The notes beneath the pieces were generated by a model. It saw only the letters and a program-made list of their open reading frames with translations, did no database searches and was not told the origin of the DNA. 46,284 nt of DNA from Roseovarius gahaiensis (GTDB lineage: Bacteria; Pseudomonadota; Alphaproteobacteria; Rhodobacterales; Rhodobacteraceae). The stretch covers positions 1 through 46,284 of the forward strand of contig NZ_JAAORB010000022.1 of assembly GCF_011601345.1 (NCBI RefSeq), in the 5' to 3' direction. The position numbers and the translations under genes were made by a program. This document shows, one piece after another, positions 44,087-46,284 of the stretch (position 1 is its first letter; each line of letters opens with the position of its first letter).

Positions 44087-45003
44087 GCCGACCGGCGATG
44101 CGTGCTGTCCAAACCGATCCGGCTGATGTGCTGCGCGCTGCTGCATGGATGCTGGGCGCGGTCTTGTCCTTTTCGGCCATGGCCGTGGGCGGCCGATCGG
44201 TCAGTTTCGAACTCGATACGTTCGAGATCATGATGTATCGCAGCCTGATCGGGCTGGTCTTTGTGGTCTGTGTGGCGTGGCTGAGCGGGGCGCATCGCAC
44301 CATCACCACCCGCCAGCCGGGGCTGCACCTGCTGCGCAACGTGTTTCACTTTACCGGGCAAAACCTTTGGTTTTTCGCGATCACGCTGATCCCGTTGGCG
44401 CAGGTCTTTGCGCTGGAATTCACCTCGCCGCTGTGGGTGCTGCTTCTGTCCCCCTTGATCTTGGGGGAACAGATGACGCGGGTGCGGGTTCTGGCGGCCT
44501 GCGTGGGGTTCATCGGCATACTGATCGTCGCGCGCCCAAGCCCTGACTCGGTCAATATCGGTATGCTTGCTGCCGCCTGTGCGGCCATCGGCTTTGCCGG
44601 GTCGATTATGTTTACCAAGCGCCTGACCCGCACCGAAACCCTGACCTGCATCCTGTTCTGGATGACCCTTAGCCAAAGTATATTCGGCCTGATCTGCGCG
44701 GGGCTGGATGGCGACATCGCCCTGCCCTCTGCCGCCTCGGTGCCGTGGCTTGTGGTGATTGCCTGCGGTGGCTTGATGGCGCATTTTTGCCTGACGACAG
44801 CGCTGTCCATGGCGCCAGCCACATTGGTCAGCCCGGTTGATTTCACCCGTTTGCCATTGATCGCCGTGATCGGCCTTGTGGTCTATGACGAGCCGGTGGA
44901 TGTATTCGTGATCCTTGGCGCGGCGATCATCTTTGGGGGAAACTACCTGAATTTGTGGTCTGAAACCCGCAAAGGACGCCCTGCCGTGGCGCGCACGCGT
45001 TGA
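44083..45003 (+). CDS. DMT-family (EamA) transporter
   Basis: An inner-membrane exporter of about 306 residues with ten predicted hydrophobic segments in two EamA repeats. Segment 1 ([19 protein letters not shown]) is preceded by a short hydrophilic tail. The repeat-end pattern is [20 protein letters not shown] in the first half and [21 protein letters not shown] in the second. The start is either GTG 44083, overlapping the guaA stop as GTGA, or ATG 44098. Substrates in this family are metabolites or amino acids and cannot be told here. Confidence 0.88.
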   Translation: MSRPAMRAVQTDPADVLRAAAWMLGAVLSFSAMAVGGRSVSFELDTFEIMMYRSLIGLVFVVCVAWLSGAHRTITTRQPGLHLLRNVFHFTGQNLWFFAITLIPLAQVFALEFTSPLWVLLLSPLILGEQMTRVRVLAACVGFIGILIVARPSPDSVNIGMLAAACAAIGFAGSIMFTKRLTRTETLTCILFWMTLSQSIFGLICAGLDGDIALPSAASVPWLVVIACGGLMAHFCLTTALSMAPATLVSPVDFTRLPLIAVIGLVVYDEPVDVFVILGAAIIFGGNYLNLWSETRKGRPAVARTR

Positions 45004-45114
45004 AGGTGTGGCCCCACGATCACCTTGGTTTTCCGTGGCGTAACTGACGCAGCGTCAAAGATTGACCGGTGTCCCGCGCCCGTTATCGTGACAAAATCTG
45101 AGGAGGAGACAGGT

Positions 45115-46212
45115 ATGAAGAAAACAGCATTTGCCGCTGCCGCCGTGATGGCCGCTTCAAGCGCGGCGCAGGCGGGCGGCATCGACCGGTCAGGTCAATC
45201 TATCGACGTTTTGTTTCAAGATGGTAACTATGCCGAAATCAGTTTCGGCAGTGTCGCACCGGATGTATCGGGCACCGTGGCAACGCCAGTGGGTGTGCTC
45301 AGCTCGAACAACATGTCCAACACCTATTGGACATTCGGCGCGGCGATGAAGCACCAGATCAACGAAAATCTGAGCTACGCGATCATTCTGGATCAACCCT
45401 TTGGCGCGGACGTGACCTATGATCCGGCGAACTACCCGGTGAGCGGATCAAGCGCCGAACTGAAGACACTGGCCCTGACAGGTCTGCTGCGCTACCGCAT
45501 GGATAACGGCTTTGGTGTGCATGGCGGCCTGCGGGTGCAACGCCTGAGCGCGACTGCGTCGATCCCCTCTGTGGCGGGGTATTCGGTCAATGGCCGCGAT
45601 GATACCGGGGTTGGCTATGTGGCAGGTGTCTCGTATGAGCGGCCTGATATCGCGATGCGCATTGCGCTGACCTACAACTCGCGGATCAAGACCGAGCATC
45701 AGACAACCGAAAACATCTTTACACCCGCTGCGACACCTCTTTACACGACCACGGAAATTGAAACGCCCCAGTCGGTGAACCTCAGCTTCCAGACCGGCAT
45801 CGCCAAGGATACGCTGTTGTTCGGTGGGGTCCGTTGGGTGGACTGGTCAGATTTCAGCCTTGACCCTGCGCTCTATCGTCAGACGACAACAAACGCGTTC
45901 CTGTCTTATCAGGACGACACCACCACCTATTCGCTCGGTGTGGGCCGTCGCCTCAGCGAAACGTGGTCGGCATCCCTGTCGATGAGCTATGAGGACGGCG
46001 ATTCAAACACGCCGATTTCAAACCTTGGCCCAACCAGCGGCAAGTTCGGTGTCACCCTTGGCGCGCGGTACAAGACCGACGATATCTCGATCTCGACCGG
46101 GGTGAATTACACGTGGCTTGGTGATGCGACAACCAACCTTGGCCCGCTGCGGACAGATTTCTCGGATAACAGCGCCGTCGGGTTCGGCGTCAAGGTGGGC
46201 TGGCACTACTAG
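45115..46212 (+). CDS. OmpP1/FadL-family outer membrane protein
   Basis: A 365-residue beta-barrel. The signal peptide MKKTAFAAAAVMAASSAAQA is followed by GGIDRSGQSIDVLFQDGNYAE, the FadL-type N-terminus (the hatch region), then alternating beta strands and the final aromatic Trp-His-Tyr for outer-membrane assembly. A strong GGAGGAGA ribosome site precedes the ATG. The family takes up long-chain fatty acids or other hydrophobic molecules. It is shorter than E. coli FadL (about 420). The 112-bp upstream gap separates it from the DMT gene, so it is probably its own unit. Confidence 0.9.
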   Translation: MKKTAFAAAAVMAASSAAQAGGIDRSGQSIDVLFQDGNYAEISFGSVAPDVSGTVATPVGVLSSNNMSNTYWTFGAAMKHQINENLSYAIILDQPFGADVTYDPANYPVSGSSAELKTLALTGLLRYRMDNGFGVHGGLRVQRLSATASIPSVAGYSVNGRDDTGVGYVAGVSYERPDIAMRIALTYNSRIKTEHQTTENIFTPAATPLYTTTEIETPQSVNLSFQTGIAKDTLLFGGVRWVDWSDFSLDPALYRQTTTNAFLSYQDDTTTYSLGVGRRLSETWSASLSMSYEDGDSNTPISNLGPTSGKFGVTLGARYKTDDISISTGVNYTWLGDATTNLGPLRTDFSDNSAVGFGVKVGWHY

Positions 46213-46284
46213 AGCGTGTCGCCCCTGATCAGATTCAGGATTCCCATGATGCTTGCTTTGTGATTCCATGCTTTTGAGGCATAT
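46213..46284. other. 3' region after the porin gene, possible mobile-element edge
   Basis: These 72 bases hold no gene. AGAGCGTGTCGCCCCTGATC begins directly after the stop and the remainder is rich in short repeated words (GATTC, CATG). It might be the terminus of an element continuing outside the window, but no partner repeat can be seen. Confidence 0.25.

Noticed and set aside
1..46284. tRNA, rRNA or CRISPR array
   Set aside because: Reading both strands I saw no T-loop-like GGTTCGA context in a cloverleaf setting, no ribosomal RNA sequence and no regularly spaced repeats; a tRNAscan or CRISPR search was not possible.

Overview
The window looks like chromosome of a marine alphaproteobacterium of the Rhodobacteraceae/Roseobacter group. 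The evidence is the gene content and order: phoR-pstSCAB-phoU-phoB, class II DAHP synthase, xseB-ispA-dxs, IalB and DUF6456/DUF6477-type proteins, a pyrrolysine-free MttB homologue, and a LuxR-type N-terminus directly behind aroQ. Third positions are GC-rich in most genes. No species is claimed.

Layout. 0-0.7 kb: aroQ and a LuxR autoinducer-domain stub that is cut short. 0.84-6.73 kb: a damaged polysaccharide island. On the minus strand is an operon of a TviB/WbpA-type nucleotide-sugar dehydrogenase, a two-domain glycosyltransferase and a methyltransferase. Beside it lie a truncated inverted paralogue of that glycosyltransferase, a 3' remnant of glmM with an in-frame stop, and the ends of an IS3-family and an IS21-family element. 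6.99-10.6 kb: an FAD oxidoreductase, glutaryl-CoA dehydrogenase and a divergent LysR regulator. 10.7-20.1 kb: the phosphate regulon, which follows yicC-gmk-gamma carbonic anhydrase on the minus strand and has a Pho box before pstS. 20.4-29.1 kb: a PAS protein, class II DAHP synthase, a GlxA-type AraC regulator, a PQQ-type sugar dehydrogenase, the isoprenoid operon xseB-ispA-dxs and an APH-like kinase. 29.2-31.9 kb: a HerA-like ATPase and an IalB protein, with a 479-bp intergenic region between them that carries two promoter/hairpin/terminator units read here as candidate small RNAs. 32.0-37.1 kb: an envelope operon (L,D-transpeptidase, lpxD, dedicated ACP and ketosynthase) divergent from a Tat-exported DUF882 protein. 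37.2-46.2 kb: lipA, a VIT-family transporter, an HTH-DUF6456 protein, a small DUF6477-like protein, the MttB-family methyltransferase, guaA, a DMT exporter and a FadL-like porin.

How the genes work together. The Pho block is a complete sensing and uptake module: PstSCAB imports phosphate, PhoU relays its status, PhoR and PhoB respond, and the Pho box closes the loop. The envelope operon joins peptidoglycan cross-linking to lipid A acylation. The island at the left has been eroded by insertion sequences, but its three-gene operon is nearly intact. The least explained items are the tandem small-RNA candidates at 30.8-31.05 kb and a short leader element (core GGAGTATTTYGGGAACAA) seen next to several genes.
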